From: Rubrobacter calidifluminis
GTDB taxonomy: Bacteria > Actinomycetota > Rubrobacteria > Rubrobacterales > Rubrobacteraceae
Direction: 5' to 3'
Assembly: GCF_028617075.1 (NCBI RefSeq)
Contig: NZ_JAQKGV010000005.1
Span: 1 to 64,000 of the forward strand
Length of the DNA: 64,000 nucleotides
Below, piece by piece: positions 55,673-63,968 of this stretch (positions are counted from its first letter, which is position 1; each line of letters begins with the position of its first letter). A model generated the notes under the pieces. It made no database searches. It had not been told where the DNA came from and worked only from the letters and a program-made list of their open reading frames with translations. The translations under genes were made by a program, and so were the position numbers.

Positions 55673-56125
55673 ATGATCGCCGAAAAGATTAGCGAGTTGG
55701 AGTTGATGGAGGTCTGGTACGAGGACGATCCGACGATGCGGATCAAGGTCACCTTCCCCTTCTTCCTGGGGAATGGGACCAAGAGCACAGCGGTCGTCTA
55801 CTTCGAGATCAAGCCCGGATGCAGGCTCGGGACCCACACCGACAGCGCGGAGGAGATAATCCTGGTTCTGGAGGGAACGGCAGAGGTCTCTTTAGGAGAT
55901 GAGCGGGGTCGGCTCTCTGCGGGCGAGATGGCGCTCGTGCCGGCCATGGTGCCGCACGGCTTGGGTAATGCGGGAGACGAGACGGTCCGGGTCGTCGGGT
56001 TCTTCTCCAGCAACGTGGTGGTGAGCACGTTCGACAGGCCGATGATGCCCTTCGGCCAACGGGTCGTCGGGACGCCGCCCGTCCTCGAAGAGGACCAGGT
56101 CGCCTCTGGGAACACCGGAGCCTAG
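55673..56125 (+). CDS. cupin-domain protein
   Basis: A 150-residue single cupin. Motif 1 is in GCRLGTHTDSAEEIILVLEG (metal-binding His, Glu), motif 2 in GEMALVPAMVPHGLGNAG (His). It belongs to the small-molecule oxygenase/isomerase-like cupins, function unknown. AAGGAG lies before ATG at 55673. The decayed AhpD-like gene follows after 12 bases. Confidence 0.85.
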   Translation: MIAEKISELELMEVWYEDDPTMRIKVTFPFFLGNGTKSTAVVYFEIKPGCRLGTHTDSAEEIILVLEGTAEVSLGDERGRLSAGEMALVPAMVPHGLGNAGDETVRVVGFFSSNVVVSTFDRPMMPFGQRVVGTPPVLEEDQVASGNTGA

Positions 56126-56137
56126 AAGGAAGCGAAC

Positions 56138-56722
56138 ATGGCCCGCATAATGATCGTTCCCGCCGAAGAGGCCTGGGGGCTGCGCGGGCTCATCGCATGG
56201 ATGGTCAAGCGCCAGTACGGCGGGGTGATCCTGGGGGCTTTGAGGTCTTGATGCCGGACCTCCGGTTGCTCCTTCCCGCCGGCTGGCTCTACAACCACCT
56301 CCACATGCGCAAATCCTCGCCCATGACCCGCCTGCAGCGCGAGATACTCTCGCCACGGTGGTCAACGGCCTCGTCGGCGGCGCTCCCTGACTGGGCCTGC
56401 ACACGGCGGCCGTGCGCCGTCTGACGAAAGACGAACACCTGGGCATGGAATTCGCTACCACCTGGCCCACCTACGACCTGGATGAGAAACCCGGGCTCTG
56501 CTGGGCCACGCTAAGAAGCTCACCCAGAAGCCGGACATGGTAGAAGACGCCGACATCGAAGCCCTGCGGGGAGCAGGAGGGGACGAGGACGGCATCTACG
56601 AAGCGACGGCCCTGATCTCGCTGTTCAACTTCAGCGGGTGGATGGAGGCGGCTTCGGGCCTGCTACCTGATGAGATCCCGGAAGGCGTCCGTATGCCCGA
56701 AGCCATCCCTGAGAAGCACTGA
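56138..56722 (+). pseudogene. AhpD-like/carboxymuconolactone decarboxylase-family protein, broken
   Basis: Three frameshifts are needed to read one protein of about 195 residues: one base lost near 56238-56241, two bases gained near 56350-56351, one base lost near 56487-56492. Corrected text includes RIMIVPAEEAWGLRGLIAWM, LYNHLHMRKSSPMTRLQRE, NGLVGGAP-(TGA)-LGLHTAAV, EFATTWPTYDLDEK and YEATALISLFNFSGWMEAAS. This is the helical peroxidase-related fold. The in-frame TGA at 56388-56390 occupies the position of the cysteine in the family's C-L-x-x-H motif. Confidence 0.75.
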
Positions 56723-56771
56723 GAATTGCCGCCGGTGAGTGATGGGGAAGGAAAGAGCCGAACCTGTTCTA

Positions 56772-57926
56772 CTATCCAGACAGCGACGGGCAGAGGTTGT
56801 CCAGGAAGAGGCGCCTGACGAGCTCTCCGCGGCTCCGTACCCCCACCTTCTCGCAGGCGTTGGAGACGTGGTTCTGCACGGTGTACTCGGAGATGAAAAG
56901 CATCCGGGATATCTGGCGGGTGGAGAGGCCGCGCACGACGAGCTTGGCCACCTCCTCTTCGCGGGGGCTGAGGCCGTAGGCGGCTGCGTCGATCCAGGCC
57001 ACCTCTTCGGGTCTGGACGGTGCGATGACGATCACCGTCTGCGCGGGCTGGCCGGGGACCGGTTCGGAGAGGGAACCGTAGAGCGTCAGCCAGTGTCCCG
57101 AGCGCGCCCGGATGCGGAGGCGCGGAACACCAGCCTTCTCCCGAGCGTTTTCGGGTCCTAGCGAGCGCTTCAGCGCGCCCACAATCATCCAGACCGCCGC
57201 TGGAAGCCCATCGCCTTCTCGCCAGTCGGGGCCGAGATCCTCGACTTCCCGCAGCCAGCGCTCCGCCGCCGGGGTATGCTGCACTACCTGCCCCTCGCGG
57301 TTGAGGGTCAGGACGCCCGGCACACCGTCTCCGTCTGGTTCGGCGGCGGCACGCAACCGGAGCATCGCGGCTTTCAGACCGGCCCCCAGGTGTGGAGAGA
57401 TCCGGCGGAGGAGTACGACCTCGCGAGGGTCGAAGTCCGGGCGGTCACGTTCCCGAAAAAGGTCCATACCGCCCCAAATCTCGCGGCCCACGGTGCTGTC
57501 AAGGCTAACCTGGTAGCCCAGTCCCAGTGGACCAGTCACCTCCTGGTATCGTATAGAGCGTTCGAGTCTGCCCCCGGTGACCTCAGAGAGCAGAGACACC
57601 GGGTCTCTGCTCCTCGCCAGCCGGTTGTACCCGCTTGCGTAATCTTCGAAGTAGATGTTCTCGAAGAAGAGCCGCGCCTCCTTTTTACCCCCTATCCCCT
57701 TCTGTGCACCCTGCGTGATCAGCCTGCTCGGAGGATCGATTTTGTACATGCAGTAGGCATCGATCGGGATGGCCCGCCGCAAAGCCTCGGCCGTCGTGCG
57801 CAGCAACGTCATCCCATCCAGCCCGGCGCAGCAGAGACGCTTTACCTCGGTGAAGACCTGCTCTTCGAGGGTTGCCCTGGTACTCATGAGGCCCGGTTCT
57901 CCTGGTCGCTCGCTCCACAGCAGCAT
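56772..57926 (-). CDS. LuxR-family transcriptional regulator with N-terminal sensory domain
   Basis: A 384-residue regulator. The C-terminal DNA-binding domain is GLSPREEEVAKLVVRGLSTR then ISEYTVQNHVSNACEKVGVR. The N-terminal part (about 30-190) looks like a GAF domain, and a PAS-like segment (GVLTLNREGQVVQHTPAAER) precedes the HTH. No receiver domain. ATG at 57926, after GGGAGGTGATA, is much better supported than the open frame's first codon. It is divergent from the cupin-VOC pair, its probable target. Confidence 0.88.
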   Translation of the reverse strand: MLLWSERPGEPGLMSTRATLEEQVFTEVKRLCCAGLDGMTLLRTTAEALRRAIPIDAYCMYKIDPPSRLITQGAQKGIGGKKEARLFFENIYFEDYASGYNRLARSRDPVSLLSEVTGGRLERSIRYQEVTGPLGLGYQVSLDSTVGREIWGGMDLFRERDRPDFDPREVVLLRRISPHLGAGLKAAMLRLRAAAEPDGDGVPGVLTLNREGQVVQHTPAAERWLREVEDLGPDWREGDGLPAAVWMIVGALKRSLGPENAREKAGVPRLRIRARSGHWLTLYGSLSEPVPGQPAQTVIVIAPSRPEEVAWIDAAAYGLSPREEEVAKLVVRGLSTRQISRMLFISEYTVQNHVSNACEKVGVRSRGELVRRLFLDNLCPSLSG

Positions 57927-58039
57927 TATCACCTCCCTGCCCGCTACGGGGAATAGCAGATTTATGGGATATGCCTCTACCAAAAGCGGGGCTATGCTTC
58001 CCTGCAGGAGGCAGACGGATCCGCAGAGAGGAGATCGAG

Positions 58040-58513
58040 TTGTCCGCGAACGTCAAGTACCTGCCCGCCAACGGTGGTCGTGCCTTCGCCCACCTCGGCA
58101 CCTCGCTCGTCTTCAAGGACGAGCCGGAGGAAAACGGCGACGCGTTGCTTTTGTTCGAGTGCCGGATGCCGGCGACAAACGGCGTGCCCCCGCATACCGA
58201 GCGCAACAACGAAGCCTTCTACGTACTGGAGGGGACGCTCGAGATCGAGGCCGACGGCGAGCGCTACCGGCTCGGCCCCGGCGACTTCCTCAGCATCCGC
58301 CCCGGCGTCCTGCATGCCCTGCACAATCCGGGACCCGGCTGGCTGCGGGCGCTGATGCTGACCTCGCCCGGAAGCCAGCATGTCCGCTTCTTCACAACCC
58401 TCGGCGAGCCGATCGACGACCCGCTCAACCCGCCGCAGCCGAGCGGGCCGCCCGACTTCGAGGAGCTGGCCGCGGTCGCCCGCGAGTGCGGGATGGAGTT
58501 CGTGCGGCCATGA
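58040..58513 (+). CDS. cupin-domain protein
   Basis: A 157-residue cupin. Metal motif 1 is PPHTERNNEAFYVLEG, motif 2 GPGDFLSIRPGVLHALHNPG. The C-terminal extension (FFTTLGEPIDDPLNPPQPS) is the kind found in quercetin-dioxygenase-like cupins. TTG at 58040, six bases after GGAG, is preferred to an in-frame ATG at 57971. It overlaps the VOC gene by 4 bases, so both are made together. Confidence 0.85.
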   Translation: MSANVKYLPANGGRAFAHLGTSLVFKDEPEENGDALLLFECRMPATNGVPPHTERNNEAFYVLEGTLEIEADGERYRLGPGDFLSIRPGVLHALHNPGPGWLRALMLTSPGSQHVRFFTTLGEPIDDPLNPPQPSGPPDFEELAAVARECGMEFVRP

Positions 58514-58935
58514 GGCAGATCTACGCAAAGCTCCCGGCGCGCGACGTCGAGCGAGCGCGCGCCTTCTACGCGGACAGGCTGGGCCTGACGCCGTCCGGCG
58601 AGCACAACAACCACCTTCACTACGAAGTCGGAGGATCATACTTCATCGTCAACCCGAGCAGCGGGGCCGCGTCCGGCACTCATGACCAGCTCGGCTTCGT
58701 GGTCGAGAACATCGAGGCGACGGTCGCGAGGCTGCGCTCGAACGGTGTGGTCTTCGAGGAGTACGAGCCGCCGGGCGCGACCGTGACCGGCGAGATCGTA
58801 GACCTCGGAGGCGTCAAGGCCGCCTGGTTCAAGGACAGCGAAGGCAACCTGCTCAGCATCACGGAGTTCGCCGGCGGATCTCCTTTCGCGGCGCGCTCGG
58901 AAGGCGGGCCGGATACGAGAAGGACCGAAGCCTGA
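58510..58935 (+). CDS. VOC-family protein (glyoxalase/dioxygenase fold)
   Basis: A 141-residue single-chain VOC protein. It begins QIYAKLPARDVERARAFYAD; HDQLGFVVENIEATVARL supplies a metal-type His and KDSEGNLLSITEF the late Glu. It probably acts on a small substrate or as an antibiotic-resistance-like binder; unknown. ATG at 58510 overlaps the cupin stop. Confidence 0.86.
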   Translation: MRQIYAKLPARDVERARAFYADRLGLTPSGEHNNHLHYEVGGSYFIVNPSSGAASGTHDQLGFVVENIEATVARLRSNGVVFEEYEPPGATVTGEIVDLGGVKAAWFKDSEGNLLSITEFAGGSPFAARSEGGPDTRRTEA

Positions 58936-59106
58936 CAACCCTGTAGTGTACGGAACCCCCAAAACCCTGGTTTTCTCGGGTATGCACCGCCGATGGGTGG
59001 GTCCAGGCTTCGCTTCGTAAAGTCCCGAAAGAAGAGGTAGGGGGTCGCGATACTCGGACCGCCTCCGGGTCATCAAGGCCGAGGGATCAGACCGGTGAGA
59101 ACGAGG

Positions 59107-59138
59107 CAGGGTCGAGCTATTCAGGCAGCTCGACCCTG
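59107..59138 (-). terminator. hairpin spanning the DUF192 gene end
   Basis: CAGGGTCGAGCT and AGCTCGACCCTG (12-bp perfect stem, 8-base loop) overlap the stop codon of the minus-strand DUF192 gene. The RNA after it is not T-rich. The flanking 58936-59106 holds nothing I recognise. Confidence 0.5.
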
Positions 59139-59593
59139 TCGCCCACCTCGATGTGGTGCTTTCGGAAGAAGCCCTGGTTCATCTCCAGCGCGTACCGGGC
59201 CGGTTTCTTGGAGGAGTGGACCGTCTCCGTCCGGGGCTCCATGCTCTGGATGTCCACGATCCTGCCCTTCGAGTCGATGAAGGCCACCGAGAGCGGGATC
59301 AGGGTGTTCTTCATCCAGAAGCGGAGCACGGCCGGATGGTCGAAGACGAAGAGCATCCCGTGGTTCTCGGGCATGGAGGTGCGATACATCAGCCCCTTCT
59401 CCCGCTCCGGCCCGGTGTCGGCGATCTCGGCCTTTACTCTGACCTTCCTGCCGTCGGAGGCGTATATGGTGAGCGTTTTGGTCGCGAGGTGCTGCGCCCG
59501 GGCATGGGAGGTCGAGGATGATCCGGAGACACCACCCGTACATCCCGTGACGAGGATGAATAAGGCGAGCAGAGCGGCCGCGGGCGCTCTCAT
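59117..59593 (-). CDS. DUF192 lipoprotein
   Basis: A 158-residue protein. ALLALFILVTGCTGG is a lipoprotein signal with Cys at about residue 18. A Ser/Gly linker follows, then the DUF192 domain: EREKGLMYRTSMPENHGMLF, LRFWMKNTLIPLSVAFID and RYALEMNQGFF. Function unknown. ATG at 59593 overlaps the stop of the AlaX-like gene (ATGA). Confidence 0.9.
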   Translation of the reverse strand: MRAPAAALLALFILVTGCTGGVSGSSSTSHARAQHLATKTLTIYASDGRKVRVKAEIADTGPEREKGLMYRTSMPENHGMLFVFDHPAVLRFWMKNTLIPLSVAFIDSKGRIVDIQSMEPRTETVHSSKKPARYALEMNQGFFRKHHIEVGDRVELPE

Positions 59594-60231
59594 CGCAGGA
59601 CGAACTCCAGCCGCCCGCGTCGGGCTCCCCTGTTCCTGCACGACGTGATCTCAACCCTCCCGACCTCGCGGGTGCTCGCGACGTGGGTCCCACCATCGGC
59701 CCGCGCGCCGAACCCCTCTACCTCGACCATGCGTGTCACGCCACCCCGCCGGAGCCAGCGAACCCTGACCGGGCGGTCCTCAGCGAGCACCTCGTTGGCC
59801 CTCTCCTCCACCATCTCCACCGTCCACCGACCGCGAGGCGAGAAATCGAGGCGGGCCCATCCCGCGCGTATCCTCCCGCCCTCGATCCGGGCTTCGAATT
59901 CCCGCGAGAGCACGGCCGAGAGAACGTACAGCGCGGTCCGGTAGCGCATGTGCGAGTAACGGCGCTCCCAGTCGAGCTCGCCGCGCAACTCGCGGACGGT
60001 CCGGGGGATGGCCATATCGAGGACGTGCACGATCTCATTGCCCTCGCGCCGCACGTCGACCACGGAGGCCCGCACGGGCCCGATACCGAGCATGCCTCTG
60101 TCCGGGGGCTGCCCCTCACCACCGGGGTAGAATGCGGTGCGGTCCAGCACGACCTCCCTGCCCCGCAGGGCCACCACCCGGGCCTCGAACTCCTTCAGGT
60201 AAGCATCCCGCAGGAAGAGCTCCCCGGTCAC
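59590..60231 (-). CDS. AlaX-like alanyl-tRNA editing domain protein, zinc site altered
   Basis: A 213-residue protein of the threonyl/alanyl-tRNA second additional domain family. Seen are VLDRTAFYPGGEGQPPDRG, RYSHMRYRTALYVLSAVL and DGGTHVASTREVGRVEI. In active AlaX the second segment reads HTALH, giving two zinc ligands; here it is RTALY. The Cys of the usual CGGTHV is Asp. Only one of the usual ligands remains, so classical editing activity is doubtful. GTG at 60231 overlaps the PHP stop (GTGA). Confidence 0.85.
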   Translation of the reverse strand: MTGELFLRDAYLKEFEARVVALRGREVVLDRTAFYPGGEGQPPDRGMLGIGPVRASVVDVRREGNEIVHVLDMAIPRTVRELRGELDWERRYSHMRYRTALYVLSAVLSREFEARIEGGRIRAGWARLDFSPRGRWTVEMVEERANEVLAEDRPVRVRWLRRGGVTRMVEVEGFGARADGGTHVASTREVGRVEITSCRNRGARRGRLEFVLR

Positions 60232-60989
60232 GGAAGGGCGAGCGAACCCCGTTCGCGATCCTTGAACGTGATCACCTCCCTGTATCCGACCTCGCGCACG
60301 AGCGCGAGGCTCCTGTCGTATCCCGCGGCGACCTCCTCCGGAGAATGCGCGTCGGAAGAGAGGACTATCGGGACGCCCCGCCGGAAGAACATCTCCAGAA
60401 AACGCCTCGAGGGGTATATCTCGCCGATCGGCTTGCGCAGCCCCGCAGCGTTCACGTCGACCGCGACCCCGGCTTCGGCTATCGCGTCGGCGGTCTCCTC
60501 GAGCATCGGCGTGATGTCGCGCTCCGGGCGGCACCCGAAGATCTTCACCAGGTCCGGGTGGCCTATGACGTCGAAGCGTCCGGAGAGGGCGGCCTTGCGG
60601 ACGTTCTCGAAGTAGCGCTCGTAGAGCTCGTATGGCTCGTACTCGTCGTAGACCTCGCGGTGGTCGGGGTGGTCCACGTCCTTGCCGTCGACCTTGTGTA
60701 CGCTGCCGATGACGTAGTCGTAGGGGAGGGCGCGCGCGACCCGGTCCATCTCCTCCTCCGTCCCGGGCACGAAATCTACCTCTATGCCGAGCCTCAGCTC
60801 GAGCCCGTCCACCTCCTCGCGCGCCCTCTGGAAGGCCGCGAGGTCTACGTCATCCAGATACCGGTCGTGCTCGGTTATGCCCATCTGGACGAGCCCCCGC
60901 TCCCTTGCGACCTCGCAGTAGCGGAGGATGTTTTCGGTGGTCATCGGGCGGTCTCCGTGGGCAACGACGTGCAGATGGTAGTCGATCAC
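60228..60989 (-). CDS. PHP-domain phosphatase (histidinol-phosphatase-like)
   Basis: A 253-residue PHP hydrolase. Metal motifs are DYHLHVVAHGD, GITEHDRYL, GIEVDFVPG, GSVHKVDGKDVDHPD, VIGHPDL and SSDAHSPEEV. These match the K-type histidinol-phosphate phosphatase family, but no his genes are nearby, so other phosphate substrates are possible. GTG at 60989 is preferred; the open frame upstream lacks family similarity. Confidence 0.85.
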   Translation of the reverse strand: MIDYHLHVVAHGDRPMTTENILRYCEVARERGLVQMGITEHDRYLDDVDLAAFQRAREEVDGLELRLGIEVDFVPGTEEEMDRVARALPYDYVIGSVHKVDGKDVDHPDHREVYDEYEPYELYERYFENVRKAALSGRFDVIGHPDLVKIFGCRPERDITPMLEETADAIAEAGVAVDVNAAGLRKPIGEIYPSRRFLEMFFRRGVPIVLSSDAHSPEEVAAGYDRSLALVREVGYREVITFKDRERGSLALP

Positions 60990-61083
60990 CGCGGGGCTTT
61001 TCTCCTCTCGTTTACAGACGACAGCGGCCCATATCTTATAAGATGCTGGGGCGAGGATCACCCGAAAGAAAGGAGCGCCCGCC

Positions 61084-62124
61084 CTGCGCACCCTGGCCTA
61101 CATCGCTACCGGCCTGCTCTCCGCCGCAGCGGTCGCGACAGAGTTCACAGATGCCCCGACCATCCTCGTCTTCATCCTGAGCGCGCTCGCGCTCATCGGG
61201 CTCGCCTGGGTGCTGGGACAGGCGACCGACAGCCTGGGCGCGCACGCCGGCCCGCGCATCGGCGGCATCCTGAACGCCACCTTCGGCAACGCAGCGGAGC
61301 TGATCATCACGATCTTCGCCCTCTCGGCCGGGCTCACCACCGTGGTGAAGGCCTCGATCATCGGCTCGGTCATAGGGAACGTGCTACTCGTCCTGGGCAT
61401 GAGCGTGCTCTTCGGAGGACTCAAGAACGGCCCCCAGAAGTTCTCCCAGACCGTGGCCGGGGCGAACAGCGCGATGCTCGTCATCGTCGCCATAGGTCTC
61501 TCCATCCCCACCATCTTCGCGAACACCGGACCCCGGGAGGGTAACCTGGCGACCGAATACCTGAGCATCGGCGTCGCGGTGGTGCTCGTCGTCCTCTACA
61601 TCCTGAGCCTCGTCTTCTACTTCACAGAACCGGAGGCCCCCTCCGGAACCGAAGAACCCCCGGCCTTCGGCCCCAGAGCCTCCGCCGGGCTCCTCGCTCT
61701 CTCAACGGGGGCGGTCTCCTGGATCTCGGAGATCTTCGTCGGCGCAATAGAACCCCTGGTCAAGGAGATCGGCATCTCAGAGCTCTTCATCGGCGTGATC
61801 CTGGTCCCGATCATCGGCAACGTGGCCGAACACGTCGTCGGCGTGAAGCTGGCCTACGAGAACAAGATAGAGTTCTCGATGTTCACCTCGGTCGGCTCCT
61901 CCCTGCAGGTGGCGCTGCTCGTCACCCCCGTGCTGGTCTTCCTGGGGCCCCTGCTCGGCCACCCACTGCACCTGACCTTCAGCGCCCTCGAACTAGGGTC
62001 CCTCGCCGCAGCCGCGATAGTCGCCGCCATCATCTCCCTCGACGGTCGCTCCAACTGGCTCGAAGGCGCCATGCTCTGCGGCGTCTACGCCGTGGTCGCC
62101 CTCGCTTTCTTCTTCTCCGGCTGA
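61084..62124 (+). CDS. calcium/cation:proton antiporter, CaCA (CAX) family
   Basis: A 346-residue membrane antiporter. Each half carries the ion-binding alpha repeat: GGILNATFGNAAELIITIFA (about residues 60-80) and VPIIGNVAEHVVGVKLAYEN (about 240-260). The first ATG/GTG/TTG in this frame (GTG at 61210) would cut off the first membrane helix. CTG at 61084, eight bases after AAAGGAG, restores LRTLAYIATGLLSAAA and FILSALALIGLAWVLG. There is no standard start between the in-frame TAA at 61039 and this CTG. Confidence 0.9.
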   Translation: MRTLAYIATGLLSAAAVATEFTDAPTILVFILSALALIGLAWVLGQATDSLGAHAGPRIGGILNATFGNAAELIITIFALSAGLTTVVKASIIGSVIGNVLLVLGMSVLFGGLKNGPQKFSQTVAGANSAMLVIVAIGLSIPTIFANTGPREGNLATEYLSIGVAVVLVVLYILSLVFYFTEPEAPSGTEEPPAFGPRASAGLLALSTGAVSWISEIFVGAIEPLVKEIGISELFIGVILVPIIGNVAEHVVGVKLAYENKIEFSMFTSVGSSLQVALLVTPVLVFLGPLLGHPLHLTFSALELGSLAAAAIVAAIISLDGRSNWLEGAMLCGVYAVVALAFFFSG

Positions 62125-62203
62125 AAACCGGCCACCCGGCCCATCACCCACAAAATACCTGCACAACCCAAGAAACAACGCCGGAATCCGCCGGATGCCC
62201 CAC

Positions 62204-62232
62204 TTGACAGGTGCCCGAGCAGGCGGTATCGT
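62204..62232 (+). promoter_or_regulatory. promoter of the TauE/SafE permease gene
   Basis: Consensus TTGACA (62204-62209), 17 bases, TATCGT (62227-62232), 84 bases before the start codon. Confidence 0.7.
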
Positions 62233-62316
62233 TCTGCGATATGTTTACCAAAGCAATAGACAAATCAGCCTTCCGGAGCCGGGATCGGGGGGCCGGAGAA
62301 AAGCGGGGTTGTTGAT

Positions 62317-63111
62317 TTGGTTGAGCTGGCGCTCTTCGGTCTTCTGGTAGGGTTTCTGGTCGGGCTCACGGGGGTGGGCGGCGGTTCTCTGATGAGCCCG
62401 TTTCTGCTTTCGGTGGGCATACCGGCGCCGACGGCGGTCGGCACGGACCTGGCGTACGCGACGATCACGAAGCTCTTCGGCTCGGCGCAGCACCGCAGGC
62501 AGCGTTCGGTAAACCTGCAGGTGGTGGCGTACCTCGCGCTCGGGAGCGTCCCGGCGGGGCTGCTCGGGGTGTACACGGTGGACCGGCTGGAGAAGATCTA
62601 CAGCGCCCGGAGCGTGGACAGCATACTCGGCACTGCGATCGCGGCGGTAGTGATCCTGGCCGGCCTCTCGCTCATCGCCCGGCACTTCATCCCGGAGAAG
62701 CCCGGCAGGAAGGGCAGGGTCGGCGGATGGGACGGGCAGAGCCCGATGAGCCTGCGCAGGAAGGCTCTCACCACGGCGCTGGGTGCGCTCGGCGGGTATC
62801 TCGTCGGCCTGACCTCGATCGGGTCGGGGACCATGATCGCGATAATCCTGCTGCTCGTCTACCCCCTCAGCTCGGTCGAGGTCGTCGGCACCGACGTGGC
62901 GCACGCGACGATACTGTCGTTCACCGTCGGGCTCGCGCATGCGATAAGCGGCAACGTCAGCTTCGAGATCACCGGCATACTGCTGCTCGGTGGCATCCCG
63001 GGCGTCCTCGTCGGCAGCCGCCTGGCCAAGGTGATCCCGGGCCGTCCACTGCGGCTCCTGCTCGCGGCGATGCTCATCTTCGTCGGCGTCAGGATGATCC
63101 TCTCGGGCTAG
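62317..63111 (+). CDS. sulfite exporter TauE/SafE family permease
   Basis: A 264-residue membrane protein with about seven helices in two related halves: GLLVGFLVGLTGVGGGSLMS (near residue 10) and GALGGYLVGLTSIGSGTMIA (near residue 155). This is the TSUP family signature. Substrates range from sulfite and sulfoacetate to other anions; not resolved here. TTG at 62317. It converges with the methyltransferase, sharing 4 bases. Confidence 0.9.
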   Translation: MVELALFGLLVGFLVGLTGVGGGSLMSPFLLSVGIPAPTAVGTDLAYATITKLFGSAQHRRQRSVNLQVVAYLALGSVPAGLLGVYTVDRLEKIYSARSVDSILGTAIAAVVILAGLSLIARHFIPEKPGRKGRVGGWDGQSPMSLRRKALTTALGALGGYLVGLTSIGSGTMIAIILLLVYPLSSVEVVGTDVAHATILSFTVGLAHAISGNVSFEITGILLLGGIPGVLVGSRLAKVIPGRPLRLLLAAMLIFVGVRMILSG

Positions 63112-63968
63112 GCCTTCTCCGCCCGGAGCCCGTACATGAGCGGCACCTCCGGTACGTCATCCGGGGGGATCATGCGCCGTCCCGGAAGCTCGCGCATCCT
63201 CTCGAAGTGTCGCTCTCCGTTCGAGTAGGGGTATTCCCTGAGCTCCCGGACGAACAAACCGGCCCCGGCCAGGGCCGTGATCACCTCCCCGAGCCCCCAG
63301 CGGAACAGCACCGCCCGGTGCGGGTTCGAGAAGCCCTCCATCCCGGGCTCGAATCCCGCCGGGGTGAGTCCCCCTCCCGACTGGCCCACGTAGTCTCCGA
63401 CCCCTTCCTCGAGCTCCTCGGGCACCCCGCCCGCGGGATAAGACCGGGAGTGCGACCAGTCGGCGGCGAACATGTCCGCCGCCGGGTGGAACTCGACGAG
63501 CACGAAGCACCCGCTGGGGGCGAGGATGCCCGAGATGGCGCGCGCCCAGCGACCGAGGTCCGGGATCCAGCAGACCACCCCGTAGGAGGCGAATGCTGCA
63601 TCGAATCTCCTGCCGCCTTCCGCGGCCCGCTCCATCCAACCGCAGATCTCGGCCCGCTCGAAGTGGACCTCCACCCCGACCCTCTCGGCGAGGCTGCGGG
63701 CAGCGGCCACGGCCTCGTCGCTCATGTCCACCCCGGTAACCTCGGCCCCGAGGAGTGCCAGGCTCACGGAGTCCGGTCCGGCTCCCGACTGCAGGTGCAA
63801 AACCCTCTTCCCCGCGACGTCCCCGAGGAGCGAACGTTCCTCCGGGAAGAGCGCGCTCCCGCCCTCCCGCAGGAAGCCTGCCAGGGCCCCGCGGTGGCTC
63901 TCGTGCGCCTCGGCGGCGGCATTCCACGAACGGCGGTTCTCCTCCAGGAAGTCCTCTCCGAGACGCAT
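63108..63968 (-). CDS. class I SAM-dependent methyltransferase
   Basis: A 286-residue methyltransferase. Motif I is VLHLQSGAGPDSVSLALLGA (the usual LDLGCGxG becomes HLQSGAG), motif II EVTGVDMSDEAV, and FASYGVVCWIPDLGRWAR follows. This is the UbiE/Coq5-like fold acting on an unknown small molecule. ATG at 63968 has AGGAGG eight bases before. Its promoter lies at or beyond the window edge. Confidence 0.87.
   Translation of the reverse strand: MRLGEDFLEENRRSWNAAAEAHESHRGALAGFLREGGSALFPEERSLLGDVAGKRVLHLQSGAGPDSVSLALLGAEVTGVDMSDEAVAAARSLAERVGVEVHFERAEICGWMERAAEGGRRFDAAFASYGVVCWIPDLGRWARAISGILAPSGCFVLVEFHPAADMFAADWSHSRSYPAGGVPEELEEGVGDYVGQSGGGLTPAGFEPGMEGFSNPHRAVLFRWGLGEVITALAGAGLFVRELREYPYSNGERHFERMRELPGRRMIPPDDVPEVPLMYGLRAEKA

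Noticed and set aside
58636-59076. Minus-strand frame opening into the gap after the VOC gene
   Set aside because: Mostly antisense to the VOC gene; the protein-like stretch LYEAKPGPTHRR is too short to name.
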